Assembly (NCBI RefSeq): GCF_964199755.1
Contig: NC_133904.1
Location: 868,001-932,000 of the forward strand
Origin: Larus michahellis
Lineage: Eukaryota > Chordata > Aves > Charadriiformes > Laridae
Length of the DNA stretch: 64,000 nucleotides
Direction of reading: 5' to 3'
Positions within the stretch are counted from its first letter, which is position 1. Each line of letters opens with the position of its first letter. Shown piece by piece: positions 23,526 to 35,716 of the stretch. The position numbers were made by a program, and so were the translations under genes. The notes beneath the pieces were generated by a model that made no database searches, was not told the DNA's origin, and saw only the letters and a program-made list of their open reading frames with translations.

Positions 23526-26500
23526 CATACATTTCTGTAGTCGAGATAGAGCTTCAAGTGCAGTCGGTATCTTCTACAGGGGTTGAAGGTGCTGGAGCAA
23601 AGAGTCTAATACAGGTATATTTATTTCTTACCCCCTGTGGTGGGATTTTGCTTCATCCATTGTAGCTTCCTCTAGGCTCAGTCTTCTGTAGTTTACATCT
23701 CATAGCTGGTGGTTTTGAAGCGTTCACTATTTCAGGAAGGAGCAGGCTGACTTGAGGTAACAGCTGGGTGCTACGGTCTCCTTTGGCCCTGCTTCATTTT
23801 CCAGTGCCCTCTTCACATGAGATAGCACTGCCTGAGTTGCTTCTCTCTTCTCCCTTTCCTAGGAGCTTGTCTCATTTTACTATCCTAGGAGAGCTCATTT
23901 AGGTGCAGCAGGCTTCTTTTTATATGAAATGATGCCTTTGGGCTGTTGTGTGATGCCTGGTCACCTGATTCAGATCCACCACCTGGGAGGGAGATAAACC
24001 CTGTAGGTGAGGGCTGAGCTTGTTACCTTTGCAAACGTGGCTACCTGTGACACTGCCTGTCCCGCGGCTGTGGGGTGTACCCCTGTGCAGGGCTGGGAAG
24101 TGACGAAGGATGACTGTCAGAAGTTAAGAAATAAATAAATAAAGAGGAGAAGAGAAAGCTAGTTATTAGTAGCAACGTGGGCAATAGTTGTGTTGTTTCT
24201 GTGTTTGCCAAAGAAAAGCATAGTATGAACTGAAGTTTTAAGGTTTGTTTTCAGAGAGGGGAAAAAAGTATGCAAGCAGTAAAGGACGTAATTTATAAAT
24301 AGCAGAAATATCTGTGAGACCATTAAAGGTACTTATGGGCTTTGTGCTTACTAGACTTAAATATAGTATGTTTGATTGAATTACCTTGTTCAATTTATTT
24401 GACACCTCAAACTCGTCAAGACCAAGCACTTGTAATTAAATCAATTTAAATATGCTTGGAAAAGCTTGTTTATTTTGCTTATCAAGACAGAACTGATGAA
24501 TATTAAACAAAGAAAGTTAGTAGAATCTTGATACTTCTATCTTATGTTCTTAAACATAACATTTTCTTCTTCTGGGAGAAACTTTTGAAGACGTGAATGT
24601 AGCTAAAGGGATATTCTTAAACAATTGTAATTACTGGATTTAGAGTGCCTTAGTTTTGAGTTGCTTAGGGATGAGGAAAGCTTACTACCACTCTTAAGAG
24701 AAAGTCTTTGAGAGCTCGGTTGGAAAAATGGACTGTACAGATACAGTTTTAGGTGCAGACGTCTTCTGCTTAATTACCCTGTTGAACTTATTTGAAGATA
24801 ATTCTCTTTTGATAGTAGACTGGTTTATTATATACCTGGAAAATGTTTGATAATGTTCAGTCTCAAAGATTAATAGTTAATATAAAAATGTCCTGAGTCA
24901 ATTAACATAATAGGGTTCCAAACCATAAAATAGTTTAAGATTAGAAAATAAACGTTTGTCATCAGTGGTCCATACCTTCAAAATTAAAAAGTTACTTCAA
25001 GAAGATTGCTCTTCGCTCTTTCTCTGCTTTGTGTATTTTCTGTTCCCTTTTAGTTTAGGTGCTGTAAGGTTAGAGGAGTATGTGTAGCTGTTAATGTGCC
25101 ATTTACTTTGTTGCTGGGAATATGAAAGGCTCTGTGCCCGCATTTTCAGATAGCTGGTATTTTGTCAGAATTACAATTTACAGGGTAAAGGCCTTTGTTG
25201 TTGTTGTCTGACGGTTTACTTTTATTTTTAAACTGAAGTAACTACGCCGATAAATCCACTGCTGCTATATCAGCTTCCTGGCAGCGTTGTCAGTCTTGGT
25301 CGGTATCGTCAAATAGCGTGGTGCAGTAAGGGCAGAATGATCCGTCGGTGTTGAGGGCTTTCTGGAGGTTTTAGCTCAGTCTGGTCTCGTGTCCTTTAGT
25401 GGTTGGAGTGTATCTTCCAGTGTAGTTTCAGTCGGAGGGCTCCAGTGGGTGTCCTCTGAGGCTGCTTTATGTCAACTGAAGGACTATAAACGGGATGATG
25501 AGATGATCTCTTTCAAAAGCTCACGCTAGATACAAACTTAAAAACTGATGCAGATTTATGTTACACAACGTCTTGCCTTATGGGAAGGCAGAAGATGCCA
25601 TGCCACTTCTAAAGTTTTTGTTTGTGTTAAGCTCCTTGTGAAAGGAGTGAGAAGCACACAGTAGTTGACAGAAGGAGGGACGAATCTGATGTGAAAAAGC
25701 TGTAAAAGAGGGTTAAGAGCTTTCAGTCAGCCATCAGAGGTTATCAGCAAATGAGGCGAAACCTGTGCAGAGCGTTCGAATGCCTGAAGGGATGCCTTTT
25801 CGCCTGTTAGGTGAGTTCCCTGGCTTAGCTCTGCTCTTTTCCCTGTGGCTAGATGGACACTCCTCATCTGCTTCTGCACAACATCTACCGAATTAATTCG
25901 GTTTGCAATTGATGGGTGTTTAAACTAACTTGGCTGGACTTTGCTTATCCTCTGTGTTCAAAGAGAGTTTACAAAACTAATTTCTGTTTTATAACATATA
26001 TGATACTGAAAGGATGAAGAGAGAATGATTTAATTTTTTTTCCCCCTTTAATGTGTGGATTTTAAAATATTACTCTGTAGGAGTTTTGTTCCACTGTGAT
26101 GCTCAGGGACAAAAGACATTAACCATGTACATGAATGGTGAGCTTAGCATTTTTCTTCAAACTCTGAGTTATTTTATTGTCATGTTGTGAGTGTCATAAA
26201 TGCAGATTCTTCTTAACAAGATAATCATGAGCACAAACTAAAATAATCCAGTTAATACGTTGTTTCTTGAACAGCAGAGTTGATAAGGGGTGTTTTTTCA
26301 GACTTGTATTCTTTTGTGCCTTCCAGTCCTCTCGTCTCCCGTAGCACCTCCAGACTCTCCATTCACAGTATTTCAAGTATCCCCACCTCCTCTTAGCTCT
26401 CCTCCTGTCGTGGGAAGAGCCAGCGCTGGGTTTGCTGGCTGAGCTGGCAGGGACACGCGTGGCTCTGCATTCACTACCCCAGCTCTGCTGCGGAGGTGGC

Positions 26501-29500
26501 CTTTTTTCCGGGGTGGACATGAGAGGAGACAAGGTGGAGCGTGTCTGTACCTAGTGAGGGTGGATGTGGGGTGAGGACTGGGCCGTCTTTAGCTTATTGG
26601 GAATACTAAAAGTGTATACTTTTGTATACTACTGTCTTACCTACATAGCTTTTGATTTTCAGAAAACTTGTAGGAACTTTGTATGTTTGAAATTCCTCTC
26701 CCTCTGTGAAATTGGGTTGATATTGGTCAGTGGGTTCCACATTTACCAGGAATGCACTGACAAGACACACAGACAGTATGGACAGTGCAATTGCATAAGC
26801 TTTATTTTCTCTAGAAACCAGGCTGTTAAAAAATCAACTGTAATAGAAAAAGCTTATCGATGTTTATGCTAAAGAATACAGCCCTTCAAAGAGTACAATA
26901 AGCAAATGAAGCCCATGACATAAAATACTGTTGCTTTAAAAATTTGTGACCGGATGGTCTTTGTTAACATAACAAAGGAAAATTTTAAACCCAAATAGTT
27001 TCACTGATCACATCAACAAAAAGAAGCCAGCCTCACAGCTGATGCTGAACTCACAGCTGAGGCTGTGGTTCCACAGCAGCTCGGAAGAGTCTCCCCACTG
27101 CTCTGGTCCCACCAGCCAGTAAATGAAAGGGGCCAGGGTGTGTTCCCTGGCCTCCAGCGCAAGTGGTGTGACCCTGGGTGCATCCTCCCAGCCACACGCT
27201 CTTGCTCCAGAGCAGGGTGACCTCTGCTGCCCTCCTGCCCAGGAGCAGCCCTCTCCCGTGTACTGCTTTGGGCTCCGGAGCACCATCCAGGAGAACGCGG
27301 TGCCATTGCCAGCCTCACTGGCTGTGCCAGAGCGTGCTGCCAGCCGAGCAGTTGTGTTCGGTTAGGTAGTTATACCGGGACAATCGTGGAACAGTGCTTG
27401 TACCCCGTGCCCTGGGCTTGCTGCTCTACTCCTATGGCCGTCCTTTCCCCTGCCAGGAGTTGTATGTTTTTATTCCACCCCTTGTTCCTGTGATTCTGTG
27501 TTGAAACATTTCAGTTTACTAAGCTGGCCTAAAAATATGGCTAGCTGGAGGGTTAGCTGAGTGCCAGAGCCGCCTCGGGGAGCAGTTAGATGGGCTGAGG
27601 CTGTTACGGAGCAAACTCCTATCAGCGCGGTTGAGAGTGAGCTGTGCCCGAGAAGGGGAGTCTGGAACTCCCTGCGCCAGCTGCTCGGCAAAAACTAACG
27701 TCTTGCAACTACACGCTGAAAGGCAGAAATGACATAGTTGGCAGAGGAATGAAGAGCTCCTCAAATGCATTTTGCTGTTGGAGAAAACATCCCTGAACTA
27801 TAGCCTGGTGTATGCGTGTAGCTGGTCATAATGCACGATGGAATAGTACCTGCCAAGCTGGAAGGGATGTAGAGGAAGGGGGTATGGAAATTAGAAAACA
27901 TTCCTTCTATTTTCATTAAAACATTTATAAATACCAAGAATACTGTTCCATGGTTTTGCTAAATTGTTTCTTCAGTGCTTCAGTGTTGTGTGCATTGTCA
28001 CGTATACACTATGGCACAAAGGTAACAACTAACTTTCTTCCAAGTATTTGTTTGGTATTTAACTGCAGTATCTGGAAAATTCTCCCAAATTATGATGTGA
28101 CCGCTTTGTAATGTAATAAATCAACCACTGTCAAGACGACTTGCATTGCTTTGGAACGTGGCACGGACCTTTCTTATTCTGTGGGATTCCTGATGGAAGG
28201 GCTTTCCCCAGGTTTGCTTCTCATCCTGGGGAATGATTTGGAGAAAAATCCAACAACCATGTAAGGTCACAGGTGATATCAGCACTTTTTGTTTTTACAG
28301 TTTTCACTGTTTTGCAGTCTATAGATACAGACTTATGGGATGAGTGTGGAGATGAGTGGACTTTAGCCGGCTCTGTTCCAGTCGGATTTACTAGCGTAGC
28401 ATAGGAATCCATACCCTGCGATACAGATGTGCAGCCTTCCTTTTTTCTGACTCAAAAAGTCTCTTGGGTTGCCAGGCATGCTAAAATGCTGGCTGATATT
28501 GTGTGTTTTTTCTTAAGAATGTCAACCTGTACCATACAGCATCAGTAATGCTGGCATTAATAGTTCTATAGCTCCTTCCTTTTTCTCAAATGTAAGTTTT
28601 CCAAAGTCAGGCACTAGCCAAACACTGTCTTCTCACTCCACAGAGCAATTCCCTGCTTGTTTACAGAGCCATATCTGCTACTTTACGGCCATAAAGTAAT
28701 TATTTCATTACATCTCACACATTTTGAAGTGGCAGAGATATGTTAGATCAAACTGGAGGCAATTAGTTTGTGAAATAAAAAAGTGAAATTCAGAGTAGAA
28801 TCAAGGAACGATGGAAATGTTATAGTGTGTGTAGTGTGTATGCAGATTGGTTTTGACTTACAAAATTTTTGCTGGCAACTTGTGCTTATTATACTTTATG
28901 TTGTCGGAATATTGACCAGGAACTTCCTATCACTTGCCACTGAATAGCCAGTGAGGTTTGTTTTTTCATGAGGATTTTTCACCCAAAATAAAGTGGGGTA
29001 AAAAAATTAATGAAAGAAAATAAAATGTGTAAGTTAGCTTTGTTGTGATGGGATCGGACCGGTCCCTGAAACTCATTTCAGTTAAGTTTTTGAAACTGAA
29101 TGAGGTTCAAGTGCATAGCGTCTTAATGTTATGTTCTAAGGTTATGTGTAAAAACATAATACCATTCAGAAATTAGTAAAGCTGCTAAAACTTTAGCACT
29201 TATTTCCATACCAGTTTTAATTTAGGTACGTGCATGAGCCAGCAAATTAATCTCAGAGATGGCAGTTTATAACAGTGAAGTTTTCCATGGAAGAAATAGG
29301 CCAGAATGGGCTATGAAAAAGTCAGGTTTAAACCAGCATGTATATGTAATGGAAAATGTTTAGTTTAAAATTTGTATGGACAGTGACTGGTAAAAATCTT
29401 GACTGTGATGGCATTTTCCCCATTTTTAGCAATAGAGTTGGCTGTTTTTTTATTTTTAAATCAGGAGAGCCAGGTGGGAGAAGAGCGTAATAGCAGCCCC

Positions 29501-29914
29501 TTACAAGGTAGAGAGGGGACAGTTTGAACTATTTTAAAAGTTTTGAAGCCGTATAGTGCACCAAGGAAAAATGTTTTCTGGGGCAATAAGAATCATATTA
29601 TCATTTAAAGAGTTTTTGTCCTACAATAAAAATAGTCTGCTATTTTTAAGGCCAAAGGAGCAGCCAAAAACCTTGTCTAGCCTTTTAAAAGATAGGAACC
29701 TGACAAAGTCCTGTGGAATATGCGATTGTGGTTCTGATCCCTCAGCAAGATTAAGGTGAAGTAGGGCGAGATGAGGTGTTCTGGTGAAGTTAGGCAAAAT
29801 GCAGCTCTCGGGTCTGTGTAGACCTTGCAAAAATGACTGGCTTCTCATAACAAACACAGGAGTTACTCCATGGCTTTTGTAGTCCAACAGAGACTTACTT
29901 GGGCTTATTAATCT

Positions 29915-30013
29915 TGGGTTTTTTTTGGTTGTTTTTTTTTGGGGGGGGAGCGGGGGTGGGTAGGGGTGTTTGGGTTGTTGTGGGATTTTTTGGGTTTTTT
30001 TGTTTTTTTTTAA
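29915..30013 (+). repeat. G/T-rich low-complexity tract with G-quadruplex motif
   Basis: Long T runs flank a G-rich core. At 29941-29966 there are G runs of 8, 5, 3 and 4 separated by loops of 1-3 bases (AGC, T, TA), satisfying the usual G-quadruplex pattern on the + strand. Being on the transcribed sense strand of CTDSPL2, the quadruplex could form in the pre-mRNA as well as in DNA. A fifth G run follows at 29972. Confidence 0.8.
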
Positions 30014-32723
30014 TTAAAAAGGTACCTAAAATGAATGGGATGAATGATTAAAAGAAGTAACTAATTAGGATTTTTTCGTGGTTGGACAACATCCTGGAAG
30101 GTCTGTTCAGGAAGTGTTTAGCAACCTGTCTATACCACGGGTTGTAACAAGAGGGAGATGACTTCCAAAAATAGGCTCGCTGTGTGCCCAGCAGCATGGA
30201 TTAAATGTCCGGAGAGCCTAATATGTCTGAAGACAGCTGGGCTGTTCCAGAACCTCAACAGGAACTGCACTGGTTCTAGTGGAATTTGTTACCCGCTCCT
30301 CTAAAACTCCAGCATTGCAAACTTTTATTTCAAAACATCTCAGCTATTGGTGACCTCTGCAGTATCTGAAGATGACTAATGTAAATTCTTCTCTTGGCAG
30401 CATCACCAATTGTAAATAGTATCTTTCTTCAGCAGCAGATTTTCAGGTTCTGTTCTGAGATTAAGTCTTCTACGGTTAACCCAGCTCTCCATTTTTCTTC
30501 GTTGGTTAGCAGTCTGACCCAAACTGAAAAGACTGCATTAATTACAAGCGTGTACCCTCAGTCGCAAAGAGAAAAATATCTTGGCCAGGAGGGAATAAAC
30601 TTTCGGTTCCAAATGCACATAGTATAATCAAAACAAAGCCTTGCTAGCAAAGCAATGGCAAAACAATGGTGCCTGGAAATATGATTGCTAGAGCAGAAAA
30701 ATAAAGTAACAGAAAATCTATTTTCTGTTAAGGCCAATTATAAAAAGCTGGTTTCATTCTTTGTCAAAATCTTTCTTAGAATATGGGTTTTTTTGGGGAG
30801 ATGCTTAAGCTTTGGGAGCGTAGAACTACGTCTGTGAGCCCAAGGCAGACATACAGAGGAATCTTCGTTAAAACAAGGGGACCGAAGCCCAGGGTTTTCA
30901 AGCATGATTTTATTTTAGATTGAAATGACTTGGTAACCTGAAAGATAGAGAGGAGAGTAAAAGGTGCTTTCAATGAAACAAGGAAAATTTAGAGGTGCCA
31001 TTTGCATTGTGTCTTTGGTAGTTATAATTGCTAGCTATTGTTTTGATTAAACTTGTGGTTTCTTTATACATTTATCCAGATTTCATAACCAAGCACCAAC
31101 ATTTGAGTAGTACATATTGTGCGTTTTGCTATTTTTATAGAACATTGTCTTTTTATTTTGCTTTTACCTACACTATACAAGCACTACTTCCAAACTTCTC
31201 TGAATCGTGGTTTCCTAGTTAATAGTTGTCTCTCTAGAAGCCGTGGCAGAAAAACACACTCGAAGATTTGAGAAGAGAGTATGTTGCAAAATATGAACTA
31301 CATCAGCTGGAATAACATGAAATTGCAGTAGTTTTCTAGGGAAGGAGAGTAAGTTGGTTAAAGAAAGTCCAGGAGTCTTTGAGGGGGAAAAGTCTCAGCA
31401 TCTTTGAACTAACAAAAAGCATTTCCTTGAAGTTTGTAAAGTGCTTTGGGGCCTGTCTGGATGGAAGACTTTATCTACATAAAGTCATTTTCCTCGACTT
31501 TGTTGTGAGTTCAGACATGTATATCATTTCACTGGGGCTATCGTTTGTCCCCTATTTCTCTCTCCCCACCAGGCGTTGGCTTGTCAGCTGTTTGCCCGTT
31601 CCCCATGGGGACTCAGGCTTCTCTGTACGCTAGAGTAAGATCTTACGTTTCTTGAGAGCATCACTAGTACCATGTGAGTGGACTTCAGCCAGCTCAGTGG
31701 ACACGGCTTCTCCTTGGGATGTTTCTTCATACTTGAAATCTGGGTCACGTCACAGTAGTGAAATGTGCTGACAAAATATGACTGGTATTATTTGTTTAAA
31801 AGGAAATGGAAGAAAACATTTGTTCTTGGTTCCTCTTTCTGTGGATCTGCCCGCTGTGCTCCAGCTTGTATGTCCAGAAATATTTGAACGAAATGAAGAG
31901 GTTTTCTCAGCGGTGAGGTCTGCGTTGTCTGAGCTGGTTGATGGTGGCACTCTGACCCCACCACTGGTACCTCACAAGTTCAAACTCCTGCATCAGTTAT
32001 CACAGCTGTTAAATTTGGTGACAGTTTACAGCTTTGTGTGCACTGATCACGTACCCGTCTGTATCTACAGCATAAACAGCATGCATTGACGCTTTTGCTC
32101 AAAATCTAAAAAAAAAAATTGCTCCCTTCTTGACTTGTGTAAAAAGTGTTTCAAGAAAAGCTGTGGAAGTAATGCAGGAAGGATATTGTGGTTGTTAAGA
32201 TCAGATACATTCCACAAAATTTTTCAGTACACTTTGTTTTGCAGTGTGAATTTTTCATGCTCGCTGGTCATCGACTCCATGATAGCAAAAACTAACGGAT
32301 GGGCACGGTTCCTCTGAGAGAAGGGAGTGCTTTTTGTCTGGCTTTGGCCCTTTGGAAGGGAGATGTACTGGGGCAGCAGAAAAAAATACTCCGTCAACAT
32401 AGGCTGTGTGCACAATAGGAGGTTGAGATAATCTATAGTAGCAGAAGCTCTGTTGCGTAAAAGATGTTGGGGATCCCAACATAGCTGACACAAGTTTCAT
32501 CCTTTCCTCTAATCTTTCTATCTCGCCTCTTAGGAGAAGCTGCCAGTCCCTCCCAGCGCCAGGGAGGGCAGCGGGGCGGGCTCGCACGCCCTCCAGCGCT
32601 GCGCATCCGTCCCCCTTCTGTGCTCCTGGGCAGAGCACGGTACCCTGTGGGATCCATAGGATTTATAGCATCTCTCTGATCTGCCTGGCGTTAGGTTGGA
32701 ATGCTGGAGAAATTGATCAGATA

Positions 32724-32761
32724 GAAAAACAAACAAACAAACAAAAATTAAAAAAAAATAA
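32724..32761 (+). repeat. A-rich tract with (CAAA)n
   Basis: Four CAAA units and then A runs broken by single T residues. It might be the decayed tail of an old retroposon or a simple repeat. The sequence upstream (32530-32700, GC-rich in its first part) matches nothing I recognise. Confidence 0.6.
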
Positions 32762-34994
32762 AACTCACCTATCGTGTTCCTGTCGCTCACGGAGTTACGC
32801 TCCTGAAGTGTGTTCACTTGTCTTAATCCTCTGGAGCTCTGCGGTGTTCAGGCTTGGAATATATAGATTTCAGTGGTGGCAATTCAGTGTTATTACAGAG
32901 TGCCAAATTAAATGTAGAAATCGTTCAACGCTATAATTTTAAATTTTCTTGTCAGTTATCTCTTCCTATTGTTTGTCACTCTTGTTCTTTTACCATCTTA
33001 AAACTTTTTCCTGAATCAAAAAGCCTTAAACCCTGCAATTATATGTGCCTCACCTAATTTTACTTTTAATAGTTTTGGGAAAAATAGATAAAACAGTGGT
33101 ACCATATGTGGTGGGAAAATAGATCACCCCTGACTGGAGATTTCATGAAGGTATGTTCTTATTTAGAAATATGAGTCACTCGCAGGAATTTCTTTCCTGT
33201 AGGTACACGGTACCTGCGCCATGGAATAACAACAGTATTTACAGGGTAGTGAGCATGACAACTTAGGGGGGTGGGTCTCAGGAAAACGGGGAATTTATTG
33301 CAGCTGTAGCTTTTTCAGCTGCTGCTTTTTAATAGCTCCTTTATTTCTTATCTTCCTGTCTCACAAATTGTTTAATGAGAATTCCATTTAGTCCCTCTTT
33401 GCCATGTATTTCTCTTTTGAAGAATGAGTGTTTTCTTTTTTTTTGCCTTTCCCCCTGCTTTCTGGGTTTATTGTTGATGCAGAAGGAATTCAAGAAAGAC
33501 GACTCTTTTGAGGGTTTGAAATGTGACATGTATATAGTGCAGAAACGTGGCTCGAGTCTTTAAACGTTCAGTATATTTGTTATGAATGTATTCAGTTGAC
33601 TTTGGGTTCATGACGTTGCGGTGATGCTTCAGAATCAACCTTTCACGATGTGAAGGAATGCCGCTGTTGCACAGAGAGAGGATTTTGAGCAGCAAGCTCC
33701 TGACAGAATCTGCTGGAAGGAGAATCGAGGCGCAGAAGTTGCTCAGGGTTGTTCCGTGCGATCCCACGTGCAGCGACTGTCCGGCCGCTGGCTCCCAGGC
33801 AGCAGCATCAGTCCGTGCCCTCGGAATGGGGCTGACCGGGAGACCCGGTTACACAGTCGCTTAGTCGGGCTCCTCGCCCAACGGCACGTGTGGTGAAATC
33901 CCAGTTGTCCGCGTTTGAGGAAGGAAATTCACGTACATGTTTGGACTTGATTATTTTGACTGAGAGTGTGTGTTAAGTCTTGTAGTCTGGCTGATGCTTG
34001 TTTCGGAAAAGAAATACAAATATAATTCAAGTAAAAGCTGTCCACTGCCAAATGTATCAAGCGTTAGGAAAGCAAACTTCTGTCATTGAGAGGATTGTAG
34101 GTAACCGTTGCTAAGTCCATTAAAGATATTTATAACCCGAGGCTTGATACCCAGGATGTGAAATGAGCCAAGGAACTCTCTGGCAATAGTGTACAGATGA
34201 GTTGAGTGGTTCCTTGCTGGATAAATACATACTCACCACTGACGAACATTAAATTGGTTCATCTTTTGTCTGCCTGATATTTGTTTCAGTTCTAGAAAAA
34301 TCAGGCAACTTGTAGTATAGCAAATTTTAAGTAATATTTTCATTCTCAAATTGGAGTTCCACTAGTGTCAGTCTTCTTTCAAATGTTTTACAATTTTGTC
34401 TAATTCCTTTTTACACATGTTTGTTTTTAGTGTAGTCTTGTTTAATTCCTACCCAGGACATGACAGTCGTCTTAGATTTCTCACCAGAATACTTTAAAAG
34501 ACTGCTGTTTTACAGAATCACATTGCAGGATGTTTCCCAGTTTTTCAAAATGTATAAGTAACACTTTAATGAATGTGGTTTACATCTTTGAATATACCAA
34601 ATACCGTTATATTTTACTGTTCATTTGCTTAATTCCTAATTCCCTGTGGTAAATGGTTATCTATGGTCAACCAAAAGCTTGCATTAGTTCAGTGTAACTC
34701 TCTTCTTACCTTCCAGAGTTTTTTGAACTGGGTAAATGAGAATTAAGACTCTGATTTGTGTATATGTTTATATACTCAACACACATATTTTAGAGAGTCC
34801 TGACTATTTCAGTTCTGTGCAATACACCCTTTCCAGAGAGTTCATAGCACAGGTGACTGAAAATTAGTTTCTGTAGTTGGCTTAACTTGAGAGCACGGTT
34901 ATGAGGGGCACAAAAGCATTACAGTACAGAAAAGGCTTAAGAGCAGCAATGCTGGGGCCCAAGCTTTGGTGTTCAGGTTGGAGTATCCTCCTCT

Positions 34995-35716
34995 TGTGCT
35001 CTGCAGAGGGACCTGGACAGGCTGGATGGATGGGCCGAGGGCAGTGGAGAGAGGTTCACCAAGGCCAAGTGCCCGGCTCCTGCACTTGGGTCACACCAAC
35101 CCCACGAGCGCTCAGGGTGGGGGCAGAGCGGCTGGAGAGCTGCCTGGTGGAAGAAGGCCTGGGGGTGCTGGTCGACAGCCGGCTGAAGCAGTGTGCCCAG
35201 GTGGCCAAGAATGCCAACAGCATCCTGGCCTGTGTCAGCAATAGTGTGGCCAGCAGGACCAGGGCAGTGACTGTCCCCCCATACTCGGCACTGGTGAGGC
35301 CCCACCTCGAGGGCTGTGTCCAGTTTTGGGCCCCTCACCACAAGGAAGACACTGAGGTGCTGGAGCGTGTCTGGAGAAGGGCAACGGAGCTGGTGCGGGG
35401 CCTGGAGCACAAGTCCTGTGAGGAGCGGCTGAGGGAGCTGGGGGGGTTCAGCCTGGAGAAATGGGGGCTGAGGGGAGACCTTCTTGCTCTCTACAGCTCC
35501 CTGAAAGGAGGGGGTAGCCGGGGGGGTCGGGCTCTTTTCCTGGGGAACAGGCCATGGGACAAAGGGAAACGGCCTCAAGTTGTGCCAGGGGAGGTTTAGG
35601 ATGGATATTAGGAAAAATTTTTTCACCAAAAGGGTTGTCAAGTATTGGAACAGGCTGCCCGGGGAAGTGGTGGAGTCGCCATCCTGGAGGGATTTAAAAG
35701 AAGCGTAGATGTGGTA
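34995..35716 (+). mobile_element. CR1 LINE, 5'-truncated copy with reverse-transcriptase C-terminus
   Basis: A GC-rich block of about 720 bp carrying the end of the CR1 ORF2 and the start of its 3'UTR. Recognisable pieces of the translated frame are [37 protein letters not shown] and [16 protein letters not shown], standard landmarks of the CR1 reverse-transcriptase C-terminal part. The main frame ends at a stop at 35597-35599, whereas the expected continuation ([18 protein letters not shown]) lies in another frame, so the copy carries at least one frameshift and is dead. The usual 3' tail octamers are absent and the copy stops near GTAGATGTGGT. The left edge is approximate. It lies in CTDSPL2 intron 1 in sense orientation. 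Confidence 0.93.

Noticed and set aside
32255..32638. 127-codon minus-strand frame in intron 1 with a GC-rich first part
   Set aside because: No recognisable similarity. Considered as a retrocopy because of the A-rich tract nearby, but that tract is on the other strand and no parent is apparent.
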